64,000 bases of DNA from Oegoconia quadripuncta. Taxonomy: Eukaryota; Arthropoda; Insecta; Lepidoptera; Autostichidae. Below are positions 42,428 through 52,696 of this stretch, piece by piece. The position numbers were made by a program, and so were the translations under genes. Numbering within the stretch: position 1 is the first letter of the stretch; every line of letters begins with the position of its first letter. The stretch lies in contig OX438758.1 of the NCBI GenBank assembly GCA_949316235.1, positions 11,069,731 to 11,133,730 of the forward strand, in the 5' to 3' direction. A model generated the notes under the pieces. The model was not told where the DNA came from. It did no database searches and saw nothing but the letters and a program-made list of their open reading frames with translations.

Positions 42428-42560
42428 TCAATCAATCAATCAATCAAATACGCTTTATTGTTTAAATAAGGAAGGTACAGTTAAATATTTTATAGAAACT
42501 ACAAATTAAGCGGCCTTATCGCTAACAGCGATCTCTTCCAGGCAAACCTATCATCACGGA
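42428..42560 (-). mobile_element. LINE 3' end with (TGAT)n tail, copy 2
   Basis: Same sequence as 39300-39430 (AATCAATCAATCAAATACGC ... GCGATCTCTTCCAGGCAAAC), few differences, same orientation, about 3.1 kb apart. Confidence 0.8.
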
Positions 42561-45094
42561 ATTCAATACGAGTAATTAAGTGGGTTAGCACAAATAATTT
42601 CCTAATTGTTAAGTACATCTGAAAGTTCTGCATATTGAATTCAAAAAGTGTTATAGGTATGCAAAACATTAATAAGTACTATATAGATTTCATTAGATGT
42701 CGTCTCTATCTTCGGAGTGCATCAATTTTAAATGGATCTAGCCTAAGCGCACTGAATTTTTAAACAACAGCATAATGGACTATATAGCCAGTATTTTCCG
42801 AAATGCAACCTAAATGAAAGACGAAAAACAGGTCTGCTATAAGTTGTTAATTTTTTGATAGAAGCTATTATGAAAAAAATGATCGTATTCATTCATACAA
42901 CAAAAAAGAAACGAAAAGCCTTCGTGGAAGGTCCCCAGATGTTGTTAACATTGACCCACGCAGTCGTCTGGTCATGTGCAACGTTTCACCACGGTACACA
43001 AATACGCCTAAAGTGTCTTGTTTTATTGTTAATAGACTTAAAAAATGCAGCTTTTCAATTCGGTAGCATTTTTTTATTTTAAAGTGATTTTTTTTATATT
43101 ATATATATCAAATACTTTTATTTACTTCACAGGTACTACATATACAGGGTCACTTGAAATTTGACGTATACAGGACGTTAAGGGGCAGCCAAAAAGCAAA
43201 AAATTTAACCCCCCCCCCCGCCCCTATATGTATAGCCAAAACGTCGAATTTCTTCAAATAAAATGCAATTTCAGATTTATGTATTGCAATGGCTTGTAGT
43301 GAGGAATAATTTTTATAGATATTTTTGATAGAAGACAATAATATTAATGTTTGAAGACATTCCAGTCTGAAATTATTATAACAAAACTCAAACAACTACA
43401 GGTACATCTACACAACTTCCTGGAAGTAGGTACTCAATCTTCAAACGCTATTTCCTTCTAATATCGGAAAATGCTCGAATATCCTCCTTAGATACCTAAT
43501 ACCTTCGAGTATGCCAATGGTATGCCAGATACGCCGAAGTAGTATCGAATACGTACAAAGATCATTGATATGTTAGGACCTACCTATTCGTAGTTATGTA
43601 CGAATATGTTTTTCATAAAATTGCAGTGAAACAGACGTAAAGAAAACAGATGTCGGGAACAACAATTAGTACATACACATAAGTCAGTCAAAGTAGTAGG
43701 TAGAATAAATTATGCAACTTAGTGGTCGCAAAGTCCTTCCGTTTAGGGTTGTATTTCACACCACATATAGATAATATCGATATCGGTAATTCAATGCTTT
43801 GCGAAGTATCGATTGCAGGTACTAGGACATAGGATGTCGAGGTTAATTGAATTCTAGGATTGTGTAATAGTTACGAATGTCGTTTTGTACCAAGAGGTTA
43901 AATAGAGGGCGGAAAGCAGAGAGACGGTGTCATTACTCCACCGACAATAAGTACCTAGCTCTTAAATTGAAGAAGAAGGAGTAATAGTTATCTTACATTT
44001 TCAAAGTTTCCAAGTCAGTATCATGACTGGTATGATTGTTTGGAAGCCAGTAGGTATGTCTTAGATAGACATTGGCTTGTTTTCAGTTCTAATTTAGTGT
44101 CTACAATCATCCATTTCATAATGTAATTGGTCCAATGGTTGGTTTTTAATATTGATCAATAGTTCAAAGTCTAAGGAGTTGTTTAAGAAACTACAAAAAC
44201 AGGATTTCCAAAAGCTGCAGAGTACAAGGAAAGCAATTATATTTCAGGAATAAATTTATTAACGTTCCTATGAAGACCAGAAAAAACACTAACAAAACTG
44301 CCAAAAGACATTGATATAAAAATTAAGTATAAAAAGTATACTAAAGTATCAGAAGTAGTTCCCAATAAGTGGTATATTTTTATCGATAAAATATTAACCA
44401 ATCTACACTGCAATGACAACAAATACAATGATTCTATCAGAAAATGTCCATGTTCAATATTCGATACTGAACATTAAATGAATCGAGCAAGTAAACAAGA
44501 TTCGAGTTACGTTCATGTCAAAATGTAATTTATTCCTTCACAATCAGCCGAAATGTACGCAATCCAATTTGAATATGGCTTGTCCCCACATGCTATAAAA
44601 ATAAAGTAGAAAGCTACGGGTTAATAAGGGTCGCAGGTGTAACACTTTTAACCCTACGTCATCATCACTTAGTCTTCCGAATATTGGCTTCGTGCCGTGG
44701 CACCGAACCCGATCTCCAGTTCTCCGTGTCCAGTTCCTACCAGGCGCCTTGCACAGATCGTCGATCCGGAGTTAACTAAGTTTCCCAAGACATGGTCTAC
44801 ACTCCAGAACTCGTTTTCCTCACTAGCCATTAAACTGTTCTGGGACAAACTTCAGCTTACTAATTCTCAGAAAATGTCAGCAACTCTCAGTCTTTTATGA
44901 ATCATCTCATTTGTGATTTTGTCTCTCAAATAAATTCCGAGCAAAATTACCTAAAATAAATTTGCACTTGTGGACTAACCGCATCCTCCTCCTATACTCC
45001 TTTTGTTTAGTGCAACCACAACCACAAAAATGTTGGCGGGTGCAAATATCTGATAAAACGCATGGTGATATTCACATGGATGATATTTTGATCA
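42561..45094. other. Mostly unique DNA, no gene recognised
   Basis: Contains a poly-C run at 43209-43219. ORFs at 42855-43082, 43150-43395, 44237-44428 and 44697-44900 are short, low in complexity or without motifs; none is called. 44640-44900 is GC-richer and could be an exon or gene remnant. Confidence 0.4.
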
Positions 45095-45252
45095 CCGATA
45101 GAGCCCAGCGCGTAGTCAATTGAATTGACATTGGGCAGGGCACATTGCTCGAGGAACGTTGGGGCAATAAAGGTCACTTCCAACCGGTCGTTCTGGAAAT
45201 CGATGGGGGAGGCCTATGTTCAGCAGTGGACGTCCTGTGTCTGATATGATGG
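45095..45252 (+). pseudogene. 3' end of the QQWTSCG-type LINE, plus copy
   Basis: In the frame ending at 45241-45243 it reads W-K-S-M-GEAYVQQWTSCV-stop, then TATGATGG. Upstream, GGGCAGGGCACATTGCTCGA and AAAGGTCACTTCCAACCGGT match the reversed copies. This copy shows that the family encodes a LINE C-terminus rather than a SINE. Confidence 0.7.
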
Positions 45253-45261
45253 TACAGGTTT

Positions 45262-45510
45262 GAAGTACTCGGTTTGGTTGGTGGTATGGCATTTTGAATG
45301 TCCGCCTAGCTAGCTTCCACCATCTTATCTAAATCTGCCGCCAAGCAGCAATGTTAATAACATTGTTGTGTTCCGGTTGTCAGAGATAAGATAGCCAGTC
45401 CCCCCAAATGTGTTGGGGTTTCCGGGTTAGTACACTTCCACCTTCGACCTCATCTTCACTTAACATCAGGTGTGATTGAGGTACCAACCCGTTGTGCATA
45501 AAAAAAAAGT
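45262..45510 (+). mobile_element. SINE family A, near-complete body
   Basis: CGGTTTGGTTGGTGGTATGG, CTTCCACCATCTTATCTAAA, TGCCGCCAAGCAGCAATGTT, GTCAGAGATAAGATAGCCAG, CACTTCCACCTTCGACCTCA and the tail GTTGTGCATAAAAAAAA. The tRNA head is missing. Confidence 0.85.
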
Positions 45511-46877
45511 ATAACGAAAGTGACTATTCACTCGTCCTGTCCTCCCACTGGTACGTCGTTGGAGACCTTTGCAGATTTGTAGGCTGCGGGGTCCTGCAAC
45601 CCTCTAATTAATGAAACATGATAATACCATATTTGTGTTTGAGGGTGGTAAGACAGCCACTGAAAATACAAGCTTACGTACTCGTATGTAAGTTACAACT
45701 ACATTCGATCCTGTGAAGCCTGCCGGCGAGGGGGAACAAGCGAGACAGTGCTATATAACTAGGAATGAAATAAAAAGAGATGGGCAATCATTAATTGAAT
45801 TGAAAATGTAGGTACTTATATATGAAATGCATGGGGATATATGTTTGCCCTTTTAAAGTATCTCGCGAAAGCTTTTAGCAAAATCAAACCTAATTTAAAA
45901 AAGTGTACCTAGGCTGCGACCGCTAACGTTCGATGATCCTTATTCTGTTTCACCCTTTTAATCAATACGTCTCGAAGTTTTGAGATATTTAACCTCCAAG
46001 CTAATATTTTTAATATACAATTTGAAAGCATACCCTTTCTAAAAGTTTCAAGTTTCACTAGACGATGAATTATAAATCTAAATTAGTTTATTTCAGCACA
46101 ATTTTTGCAAGATTAAGGAGTCATTTGCATAATTAATTCGGCGTGACGAAATCAACTCCAGTTTTGAAAAGCGACTCTGTTCCGTCATAAAATAAATATA
46201 AAATACTTTAAATTAATTTTTATAGAGCTTTGTCTTTTCCAACTATGGGGCATCTTCTATGCTGCCCTTCGTGTCCCGACACTTGTACGCTACAGGACCT
46301 CTATGATGACAGATTCTGGCCCTTAAGAATTTCGTTTTTTTTTGCAATCGGCTCTCTAAGAAGAAGAACTTATTTCCATGTAGATGTTGTAGTCGTTCTA
46401 TGTTGGATTCCAACCAAAATTACCTGCATTTTCCGGGATCTACTAAGTCGAGTCTCTTTCGGGTTGCCATTTGAAGAGCAACGTTTATTGAACCGCGGCG
46501 GAAACCCGGCTATAACGCGCACGTATAAATGATTTTAAGCGTTTTAATACGAAAGAAGGACTTTGCGCAAATTTGCTAGGCTCTGCGTGTCAGCGTTAAC
46601 ATTAAGTACGTGTGACGTATTAAGATAGTTTTAACTCCCGATGCAAAAACAAAGGCATTATAAGTTAAGTAAGTCTATCTGTGGTATTATAACACCAAAA
46701 CGGCTGAATCAATTTGAGAACGCTTGCTTATCTTCCAAAATTGGTGGTTGCAAGGTCGTTCTCAGCCATATTTGAGCCAAATCGATGTTTCGCTATTATG
46801 AGCTTTTAACATAGAATTTTTTCGGGGTTTACTAAATTTTCAGCAATGCACAGTCACTAGTTGAGTAGGTATATATA
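45511..46877. other. No supported feature
   Basis: A 100-aa ORF at 46230-46532 overlaps GC-richer DNA but shows no family signature. 46690-46800 contains ACCAAAACGGCTGAATCAAT, a decayed element phrase. Nothing else. Confidence 0.4.
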
Positions 46878-47127
46878 CAGTGTGGAAATTAAACTCAGGC
46901 CCTGGAGGGAAACTACTTTAAATCCTTAAGCTAGCTCATTTTATTTAAAGGAGACATTCCTTTATTTTTAAAAAGAAACAAATCTGCATTAAAAGATTTT
47001 TTAAAACTCGCTTGCTTCGCCCGGGACTCGAACCGACTAAAATTTAAAAAAATAAACACTCTTTATTTTATTGTACTAATCGGTAGTATTAATATTCAGG
47101 ATAAAGTTTCTCTAACAAACATTTGGT
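46878..47127. repeat. Left terminal inverted repeat of the DD40D transposon
   Basis: Inverted partner of 48586-48834. Contains GGACTCGAACC at 47024-47034, the reverse of a perfect Pol III B-box match. Confidence 0.93.
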
Positions 47128-47200
47128 CTTAAAAATAAAAATAATCGTTAAATCTAACATCAACTTTATTTTACTATCCATTTTGTAACACTTAAATTAT

Positions 47201-48262
47201 TTAACTGATAAATTGTTCGAAATGAGCCCCGTCGTTCCGGCTACACAACATTAGTCGCCGTTGAAATTCATTTCTTGTAGCCTTCAGCAAAGTGTTGTGG
47301 TGTATGCCCCTAATAACATTTTCTACCGCAATCCTTAGCTCTTGAACGGTTTCATAGCAAGTTTCATAAACAACATTTTTTACATGACCCCATAAAAAGA
47401 AGTCCATGGGCGTCAGGTCTGGACTTCTTGCAGGCCATCTAATCGTACCGTTTGTACCTATCCAGGCACTGAAATTTTCATTAAGGTATGCCCTGGCAAT
47501 TCTGCTGTTGTGGGCAGGTGCACCATCTTGTTGAAAAATGATATTATTTCGTTCCTCTTCTGGCAGAAGGTTTAATTGATTTTGTAAAAGCTCTAATATT
47601 TCAATGTATTTTGCTGCATTCAGATGTCCTTCGTAAATGTGCACCAAAACAACCTTGTTACTTTTGATTCCACACCAAACATTAAACGAAAATCTGACCT
47701 GGTTGTTCGTTTCACGGACACGGAATGGATTTTGACGAGACCAATAATGATTGTTATGTCTGTTATACATTCCATTATTACTAAAATTTGTTTCGTCAGA
47801 CCATACAATACAGTCCAAGAAATTTGGGTTGCGGGCTATTTCTGTTCGAATATTTTCACAAAACTGTAATCTCCTGTCACTATCTCCGGGATGTAGTTTC
47901 TGCACCAATCGCCCATCACGATAACATTTGTATTTGTATTTTTTCAGAACTTTAAGTATACTAGTATGGTTGATGCCTATCTCTTGAACAGCTTCCCTGC
48001 TTGAAGCTTTCGGGTAACACTCGAAGTATGTCAAAATGTTTAACTCAACATCGCTATAGTCCAAATTTTGTTGCTGTGGGCGTCCAGTCTTCTTTTTAAA
48101 ACTTCCAACGGTCAGTAAATTATTCACAATTCGAGACAAAACCTTTCTAGATGGTAGTTCTCTGTCTGGATACTTCTCGCGATACCACTGTAGAGCTAAA
48201 TCGTAGCTCTTGTTGCAAACAAAGTAAGCTTCTAATAAATCGAATTGTTCTTGATACGCCAT
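47201..48262 (-). CDS. Tc1/mariner-superfamily transposase, intact, DD40D spacing
   Basis: 353 aa. The N-terminal ~60 residues (EQFDLLEAYFVCNKSYDLAL, QWYREKYPDRELPSRKVLSR, then KKKTGRP) match the DUF4817-like helix-turn-helix segment known from insect transposases. A second helical domain follows (ASSREAVQEIGINHTSILKV). Catalytic motifs: D156 in VWSDETNFS, D246 in FQQDGAPAH and D287 in WPARSPDLTPMDFFLWG; I count 40 residues between the last two, against 34 in classical mariner. No stops or shifts. The first ATG gives MAYQEQFDLL directly upstream of the helical domain. With intact ends it could be active. Antisense ORFs are shadows. Confidence 0.95.
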   Translation of the reverse strand: MAYQEQFDLLEAYFVCNKSYDLALQWYREKYPDRELPSRKVLSRIVNNLLTVGSFKKKTGRPQQQNLDYSDVELNILTYFECYPKASSREAVQEIGINHTSILKVLKKYKYKCYRDGRLVQKLHPGDSDRRLQFCENIRTEIARNPNFLDCIVWSDETNFSNNGMYNRHNNHYWSRQNPFRVRETNNQVRFSFNVWCGIKSNKVVLVHIYEGHLNAAKYIEILELLQNQLNLLPEEERNNIIFQQDGAPAHNSRIARAYLNENFSAWIGTNGTIRWPARSPDLTPMDFFLWGHVKNVVYETCYETVQELRIAVENVIRGIHHNTLLKATRNEFQRRLMLCSRNDGAHFEQFIS

Positions 48263-48585
48263 TATGAGATAATTTAATTACGTAAGGGAAGCAACACTAC
48301 TTAAATAAAATCTGTTGATAAAAATCGTTCGAATTTTAAAATTATTGTCCCGCCTTGCAAACAAAGTCAAACGTTCCATTTTTAAACTTCTCCACTGAAC
48401 GCCTCGGATCATGTAAGAAGGAAATGTGCATAGAGGTATTACCACCATTGAACAATTTTCTTATCGATGATTTCAACAAGGTACTTAACGATAAATTAGC
48501 AAGCGTGTACTTCATACGAAGTCTTTGAGTGTTGGAGAAATAACAGAACTGTTACGTGTCTTTTACTTGTTAAAAGTGAACAGTA

Positions 48586-48834
48586 ACCAAATATTTTTTA
48601 GAGAAACTTTATCCTGAATATTAATACTACCGAGTAGTATAATAAAATAAGGAGTGTTTATTTTTTAAATTTTAGTTGGTTCGAGTCCCGGGCGAAGCAA
48701 GCGAGTTTTAAAAAATCTTTTAATGCAGATTTGTTTCTTTTTAAAAATAAAGGAATGTCTCCTTTAAGTAAAATGAGCTAGCTTAAGGATTTAAAGTAGT
48801 TTCCCTCCAGGGCCTGAGTTTAATTTCCACACTG
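48586..48834. repeat. Right terminal inverted repeat of the DD40D transposon
   Basis: Inverted partner of 46878-47127. Contains GGTTCGAGTCC at 48678-48688, a perfect match to the tRNA B-box consensus GGTTCGANTCC. Confidence 0.93.
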
Positions 48835-49865
48835 TATACTCCTACAATAACGTCCTTTTGCCAAATTATTGTCGTAATTGATTTTGTTAAGTATTTAATA
48901 AGTATCTACTTACTCTTTCTTTTTTGTGTTTGATTTTGCCAATAATTATTTGCGATACATAAAATTTTGACTATCGATTAGGATTTTGTGACGCTATAGC
49001 TAAGAATGCTCCTTAGGAATTTTGAATATGTTGTACTAATCACCATCTGTAGGTACTTCCTTAGTGACATTTCGCGTGTTCACCACAAAATTCGAGCGAC
49101 GTATCGAACAAAGAACGGAAATATAAATCTTTTTCGATTGACAAAACAATTACTTAAATTAAAAACGATGGTGACACGCGACCGCCGCGGAATTGTGGAA
49201 TACCGAATCGATGTGGACGAAATAATGTTTGAATTAATGGTGTTCGTGGTGACTCCGTACAATTAATAGAATTACAAATACAAAATTTAGAAAATCTGTC
49301 GGATACATTGATTTATATATATTTTTCGCGCTTTTCTTAGTAGTTTAAACAGCGCCATCTCTTAGAACTCTAGAGAACTAACAGGGCTGTTCGCGTACGA
49401 AGTCGATATATGTGAATGAGTCCCTATTAGTAGATATTTAGCTCCCGTGTAGCACCAATTATAATTTTGATTATTTCAATCACCCGGTCCATAGGCAGTA
49501 ATATATGATTATATTATCCAGATAAACAAACCAAATGTGCTAAAAACTAAATATCTTCGAAACGGCTTAATTGATTTTCATCAAACATGGCAAATATTTC
49601 TCTTCTTTCTCTCTCTTTCTCTTCTCTCTCGGTTCTCCTAAATACCAGCGTTCACAAATAAAAACTGTATTAAAATCGGTTCAGCCGTTTTGGCGCCATA
49701 ATGCTACATACAAAGCTTCAAATTGTTATAAGTTTGAAAACCCCTGTATAAAGTTATTGAGGGTGTATTTTTACACACATTACATAATTGTAGCTTTATA
49801 TTTATTACATATTACACGATAATAGCTATAGGAATCGGACCCCACCGACTTGCATAGCGTATGTA
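48835..49865. other. No supported gene; one odd ORF
   Basis: 49006-49266 (86 codons) contains a CpG-bearing stretch encoding ...TMVTRDRRGIVEYRIDVDEI... with no recognised family. 49548-49700 carries CGAAACGGCTTAATTGATTT and AAAATCGGTTCAGCCGTTTT, a decayed non-autonomous element with a (CT)-rich middle. Confidence 0.4.
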
Positions 49866-50030
49866 AACAGGGAAACGCAGCCGGGATCGATATGGCGCGG
49901 TAAACACGGCGGTTGCCATGGCAACGCGCCGGGAGATTTCGTCACTTCCGCCCGCTGACCCCCGCTACCCCCGGGGCGCTGTCCGAGGCGGGCTTTGTGT
50001 TGAGTTGTGATGTCGGGTTGTCGATGCGTT
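49866..50030. promoter_or_regulatory. CpG-rich block, candidate promoter or enhancer
   Basis: Strong rise in GC and CpG (GGCGCGGTAAACACGGCGG, ACGCGCCGGGAG, CTACCCCCGGGGCGCTG, CCGAGGCGGGC) within AT-rich DNA. It has no repeat match in the window and contains the X-box below. It could be a promoter of a gene whose exons lie elsewhere. Orientation unknown. Confidence 0.4.
49912..49925. promoter_or_regulatory. Perfect palindromic RFX X-box
   Basis: GTTGCCATGGCAAC fits the X-box consensus GTNRCC-N(0-3)-RGYAAC on both strands with a 2-base spacer. RFX factors bind such sites upstream of ciliary and other genes in animals. The match is seen; use in vivo is inference. Confidence 0.5.
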
Positions 50031-50614
50031 CCAATAAGCCTAATTTGGAAAATGTTCAAACGGGAAATTAAATGAAAGTTTGACAGTGTAAACAAAGTGA
50101 TCGTTAGGTTACGACTGTAAAATATTTTTTGATCTATCAAAGTAATGTATACTTTCACCTCCCCGTAAATTAAAATTGCCAAAAAAAAAAATCATTTTTA
50201 TTTCGTTCGTCGCAATAACGAATGAAAGAAACCAATACAATAAAGATACAAGGTTGAGACCTACTAATAATTATAAAGATAGTGTATCTGGACATCTGGC
50301 GCCTCCATAACCAAATTTCTTGACATAATTCTTAGGTATACGAGTAGACATAATATAGTTAGGCATAAATGAGAATGCCAGAGAATGTATAGGATTTGAT
50401 CCAAATGTAACCCCATAACCTTTGATTGGACTAAAGATTTCACCTTGTAGAATTACAGCCTTGTTCAAGCCATGTCTGGTTCTTAATTTTTCCAGTTTAG
50501 TATATATTTTATTTATTTTTGCACATGGCACACATCACACCAAGAGGTTGGAAACGTGCTGACTGGGACGGAACACTCAACGTATTTGGGTGACAGGCTA
50601 TAATAAATGTTATA
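50031..50614. other. No supported feature
   Basis: AT-rich DNA right of the CpG block; the ORFs here (49826-50182 and 50271-50531 minus) have no domains. Confidence 0.4.
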
Positions 50615-51063
50615 TTGTTTACATACACATAGCGCCATCTAGTGGTACACTAAGCAACTAGGCTTGTGTCATGTGAACTCTTTTATTTACATATTGCTGT
50701 TTCATCAACGGAATACATAATAAAATGATGAATCTACTTGAAGTCCCACTACAGACCTTGAGGTCTCCCAATTCCCTCGCAATTAAAGCAAAACATATAG
50801 ACACTTTATAATTAAGCTTTCTGTATGTAACCAAATCTTTGATGACATAAAATATATTAAGTATACACAAATATGAATTTATAAGCGCCGTAACTAAGGA
50901 TTTATCAAACGTTGTTTTATAAATATGTACACATATAAATGAAAACATCCATAACTCGGATACACGTCCGAATTAAACATACAAAGATATGCCCCAAGCG
51001 GATATCGAACCGGCGACCTTTTAGTATAGCAGTCAGTATATCTAACCATCACATTAAACAGGT
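50615..51063 (-). mobile_element. SINE family B, reversed, interrupted by an unrelated repeat
   Basis: The 3' part (ACATAGCGCCATCTAGTGGT, AAGCAACTAGGCTTGTG) lies at 50620-50668. The head side (ATGAAAACATCCATAACTCG, CGAACCGGCGACCTTTTAGT) lies at 50938-51063. Between them is the unit 50668-50913. Confidence 0.75.
50668..50913. repeat. Interspersed ~245-bp unit, copy 1
   Basis: TCATGTGAACTC, TTTACATATTGCTGTTTC, CTACAGACCTTGAGGTCTCC, GACACTTTATAATTAAGCTT, AGCGCCGTAACTAAGGATTT. About 95% identical by eye to 57638-57885, same orientation. No coding capacity and no clear terminal repeats. Confidence 0.85.
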
Positions 51064-51227
51064 GGTATCTTAACATGCTATCAACATTACCGGGGACAAA
51101 CTTATACGCCAGGGTCATGTTTAATATTGTGTGATTCTGTTTTAAGTAGATACCATAAAGGTAGAATATTCTGTACAGAATAAATCCTCTTAAAATATTA
51201 GATTAAAAAAAAAATACTGCTCGCCGG
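51064..51227. other. No supported feature
   Basis: Short spacer between two reversed SINEs. Confidence 0.4.
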
Positions 51228-51378
51228 CAAACTTAGATAAGCTAGTGGTAGCTACACAGACAGACCTTTAAAATGCCCTACCGCCGACTAAACAGAGTAC
51301 CCCGCTGGGAATCGAACCCGCCCGCGACCTTTTAAACAAATTTGCATGGCATGGCACTATTGGCTCAGTACACTCAAG
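51228..51378 (-). mobile_element. SINE family A head and first body part, reversed
   Basis: CTTAGATAAGCTAGTGGTAG, CCCTACCGCCGACTAAAC, then GCTGGGAATCGAACCCGC (reverse B box) and GCACTATTGGCTCAGTAC (reverse A-box region). 3'-truncated. Confidence 0.7.
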
Positions 51379-51436
51379 AACACATTATTCAAAGTTTGTG
51401 AAAAAAGGTAAGAAGTACGTATGTACATAAAGTCAT

Positions 51437-51530
51437 TTTTATCCCAAATGGGGTGGTCAGAATATTATTACGACACCCACGGGAAGAGACAGGTTGGTTG
51501 TATTCTTTTTACGAGCCGAAACCACACAGC
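51437..51530 (+). repeat. Repeat family D, best copy
   Basis: ATCCCAAATGGGGTGGTCAG, ATTACGACACCCACGGGAAG, GTTGTATTCTTTTTACGAGC, CCACACAGCACA, in uninterrupted order. Confidence 0.6.
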
Positions 51531-51741
51531 ACAGATCTATTTATTCTATTACTGCAGATATCTAGAGAAATACATTATCGTTATAGTGAAAATATTTCAA
51601 AGTGTGTAATGCAGTATCAGCTGAAAATGATCGATTTTATTGATTTACATTTATACTAGTATTTTATAAAATTCACAGATGCGTACTACCGAATTAATTC
51701 CTAGCAGATTACTTTGATTGTTATTACGTTTAAAGTAAATA

Positions 51742-51911
51742 AGATAGCCGGTTGTCAGAGATAAGATAGCCAGTCCCCCAAATGTGTTGGGGTTTCCGGG
51801 TCAGTACGCTTCCACCACATGTTAAGTGAAGATGAGGTAGACCTCATCTTCACTTAACATCAGGTGTGATTGAGGTCAAGTACGAACCCGTCGTGCATAA
51901 AAAAAAAATAC
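51742..51911 (+). mobile_element. SINE family A 3' part with perfect fold-back
   Basis: AGATAGCCAGTCCCCCAAAT, GGGTCAGTACGCTTCCACC, then a 20-bp perfect inverted repeat (51819-51838 / 51841-51860, 2-base gap), then the normal tail ending TCGTGCATAAAAAAAAAA. The extra arm is a reversed copy of the SINE's own adjacent segment. Confidence 0.85.
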
Positions 51912-52092
51912 GGTCGTAATGTGAGCATTAGGAAATTTCAGCGACTGCTCGGTAGCGTTGTCGTCGTGCGGCCGACTTACTCACCGTTTTTGTATCGTAG
52001 ACTGTACATTACTCGCATGTCACGCACGGCGGGACAAACCCTTACATTGGACTTAGCTATAGGATCACAAAATGTGTTGCTAAGATATTTAT

Positions 52093-52369
52093 TACATAGG
52101 GTGTAAATTTCAGTACTTTTAAGCCTGACATCATTAGTGTAACCTGAATTTCGCTGTAAGCAATAAGGCCACCTTTTTGTGAGATGTGCAATATTTCATT
52201 CGCAAGAGTATTTCATTGATTGATTTAATAAACACAGATATTGTAAAAAAAAAGCACAAAAAGTAAATTTAAGTACTTTTTTTACACATACATTTGACAT
52301 AAAAAAATTAAATGTACACAAGTGCATACGTAGTTTAATACCTAAAAGTCCGTGAATTTACACCCTGTA
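52093..52369. mobile_element. Mariner-like MITE, about 275 bp
   Basis: TA-flanked ends: GGGTGTAAATTTCAGTACTT on the left; on the right the reverse of GGGTGTAAATTCACGGACTT. The inverted similarity spans ~28 bp. The interior has no ORF and includes a TAAGCAATAAGGCCACC phrase of LINE 3'-UTR type. Confidence 0.55.
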
Positions 52370-52429
52370 TTTATTTATTTATTTACAATTATAAGTTTAC
52401 AGTTTTACACTAAAACACTTATAAGTTAT

Positions 52430-52510
52430 TCGACAAGAGAATACTACCCCTACTGCCTACCCCTACGGGAAACAGGCATGACTTATGTATATATGTATGT
52501 ATGTATAATA
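52430..52510 (+). repeat. RTE LINE 3'-end fragment
   Basis: TGCCTACCCCTACGGGAAAC then AGGCATGACTTATGTATATA matches the intact RTE around its stop codon (GCCTACCCCAATGGGAAACA, GGCGTGACATTATGTATG). Confidence 0.7.
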
Positions 52511-52696
52511 CGAAAAGGACCTTTACCATAAATTTAATAATAGAAGTTCGAAAAGAAATCTAGCCACATAGAGTAATTGCTAAATAACTAAAGATAACAA
52601 CTTACAACACTATTTCACCTCAAGCGTTTGTAGCTTTTGTAACTTACCTGAAATAAAATTAAGAATTAATTAGTATTAAAACAATACGACCTTGAT

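Larger units (their letters stand above)
46878..48834 (-). mobile_element. Complete Tc1/mariner-superfamily transposon with ~250-bp inverted repeats
   Basis: Ends CAGTGTGGAAATTAAACTCA (46878) and TGAGTTTAATTTCCACACTG (48834) are perfect inverts, flanked on both sides by TATA (TA target). The inverted similarity runs from 46878 to ~47127 and from ~48586 to 48834 at roughly 90-95%. A single transposase gene lies between. Total 1957 bp by my coordinates. Confidence 0.95.

Noticed and set aside
43209..43219. Poly-C tract
   Set aside because: A homopolymer run, possibly a sequencing-sensitive site; nothing functional inferred.
46230..46532. 100-aa plus ORF
   Set aside because: No domain, no family resemblance and no repeated codon pattern; its length is possible by chance.
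47620..47869. Overlapping ORFs within the DD40D transposase
   Set aside because: Other-frame shadows.
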